The notes beneath the pieces were generated by a model. That model made no database searches and was not told where the DNA came from. It saw only the letters and a program-made list of their open reading frames with translations. This document shows positions 22,412 through 22,766 of a stretch of 22,766 nucleotides of DNA, one piece after another. The position numbers were made by a program, and so were the translations under genes. Source of the stretch: Nanoarchaeota archaeon SCGC AAA011-G17 (GTDB lineage Archaea; Nanobdellota; Nanobdellia; SCGC-AAA011-G17); the NCBI GenBank assembly GCA_000402515.1, contig AQRL01000017.1:1-22766 (forward strand). The letters are read 5' to 3'. Every line of letters begins with the position of its first letter. The first letter of the stretch is position 1.

Positions 22412-22766
22412 ATTAATACCTTAATTAATGTTGTAAACCAGATTTTAACCCACCCTAATAAAGGAACCTTAATTATAGCCTTTCCATAGACCCTATCTTT
22501 ATTAATCTTTTGTTCAAAAGAGCCAGAATCAGAATTATGATCTCCCTTGGTTTGATAATAAATTTCTCCATTCTCCTCACTAATATCTATAACTCTGTGA
22601 ATGATGGGATTACTCTCTCCCCCATTAAATACAATAACATCCCCTTTTTTAATCTCACTTCTGCCATTAACAATAAATATATCCCCCATATTAAACCCCT
22701 CTTTAAAATAAAATCCATTAAACTCCTCTTTGGTTATTCCCGTCTTATTATACCAATCACCGCACT
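22408..22766 (-). CDS. Signal peptidase I, partial (5' end beyond the window)
   Basis: The frame is open from the stop at 22408 to the window edge, so the Met at 22689 is internal. Visible in order are WYNKTGITKEEFNGFYFK, GFNMGDIFIV, IKKGDVIVF, IIHRVID (the His likely acting as the general base in the archaeal/ER Ser-His-Asp type), YYQTKGDHNSDSGSF (with the Asp) and YGKAI, followed by a C-terminal hydrophobic end. These are the S26B-type signal peptidase boxes. The catalytic Ser box (SGSM-type) would lie upstream, outside the window. The segment before GDIFIV is longer than in typical enzymes. It removes signal peptides from exported proteins, and the window encodes several such substrates. 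Confidence 0.85.
   Translation of the reverse strand, partial: CGDWYNKTGITKEEFNGFYFKEGFNMGDIFIVNGRSEIKKGDVIVFNGGESNPIIHRVIDISEENGEIYYQTKGDHNSDSGSFEQKINKDRVYGKAIIKVPLLGWVKIWFTTLIKVLI

Noticed and set aside
22687-22689. ATG at 22689 as the start of the signal peptidase
   Set aside because: The frame is open upstream to the window edge and encodes family-like sequence before the GD box; a start here would remove the catalytic Ser region.
1-22766. CRISPR arrays, tRNA or rRNA genes, transposases and phage genes
   Set aside because: No regularly spaced repeats, cloverleaf-like segments, rRNA signatures or transposase or integrase motifs were seen by eye on either strand. All gaps are under 100 bases and AT-rich. 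A tRNAscan or covariance-model search was not possible here.

Overview
The window looks like chromosomal DNA of a small-genome archaeon, most likely a DPANN lineage of the Woesearchaeota/Pacearchaeota type. The reasons are a PCNA sliding clamp, transcription factor S, an archaeal-style signal peptidase, an archaeal-type RuBisCO with an eIF2B-like ribose-1,5-bisphosphate isomerase candidate, many archaeal pilin-type leaders, low GC (roughly one third), and very tight packing. The phylum is an inference from protein style. No rRNA, tRNA, CRISPR array, IS element or prophage was recognised, and no intergenic stretch reaches 100 bases.

Layout. Positions 63-1577 (+) carry a small membrane protein, a YdjM-like membrane protein and a stand-alone asparagine-synthase-type ATP-PPase. 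Positions 1561-6739 (-) form a co-directional block read from the right: ribose-1,5-bisphosphate isomerase candidate, a type IV pilin, a coiled-coil lipoprotein, form III-like RuBisCO and a DNRLRE-domain surface protein. The two enzymes form the lower part of the archaeal AMP/nucleoside pathway (R15P to RuBP to two 3-phosphoglycerate); AMP phosphorylase is not in the window. Positions 6815-8488 (+) hold a secreted LPP20-like protein and a SpoIIM-family membrane protein, followed by a tiny membrane protein on the minus strand. Positions 8780-11045 (+) hold a single-pass surface protein with a repeat-bearing cytoplasmic tail, overlapping a DHH phosphoesterase.

Positions 11031-18641 (-) are the most striking part: seven genes, overlapping or 1 base apart, behind one strong TATA promoter. 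Five have very short class III (pilin-type) leaders and two encode large Cys-rich exported proteins (702 and 897 residues). I read this as an uncharacterised DPANN surface-appendage or tip-adhesin operon, analogous in logic to minor-pilin plus large-adhesin operons. No assembly ATPase, platform protein or prepilin peptidase is encoded here.

Positions 18704-19674 (-) are an MNT/HEPN toxin-antitoxin pair with a repeat-bearing promoter. Then come a small membrane protein (+) and a housekeeping block (-): 29-residue helical-repeat protein, PCNA, a His-rich membrane protein, TFS and a signal peptidase I cut by the window edge.

Two global patterns stand out. Most transcription-unit heads have a TATA-like box centred about 25-30 bases before the start codon, implying leaderless mRNAs; the first gene has a clear Shine-Dalgarno sequence. 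All four tail-to-tail gene pairs overlap by 10-17 bases.
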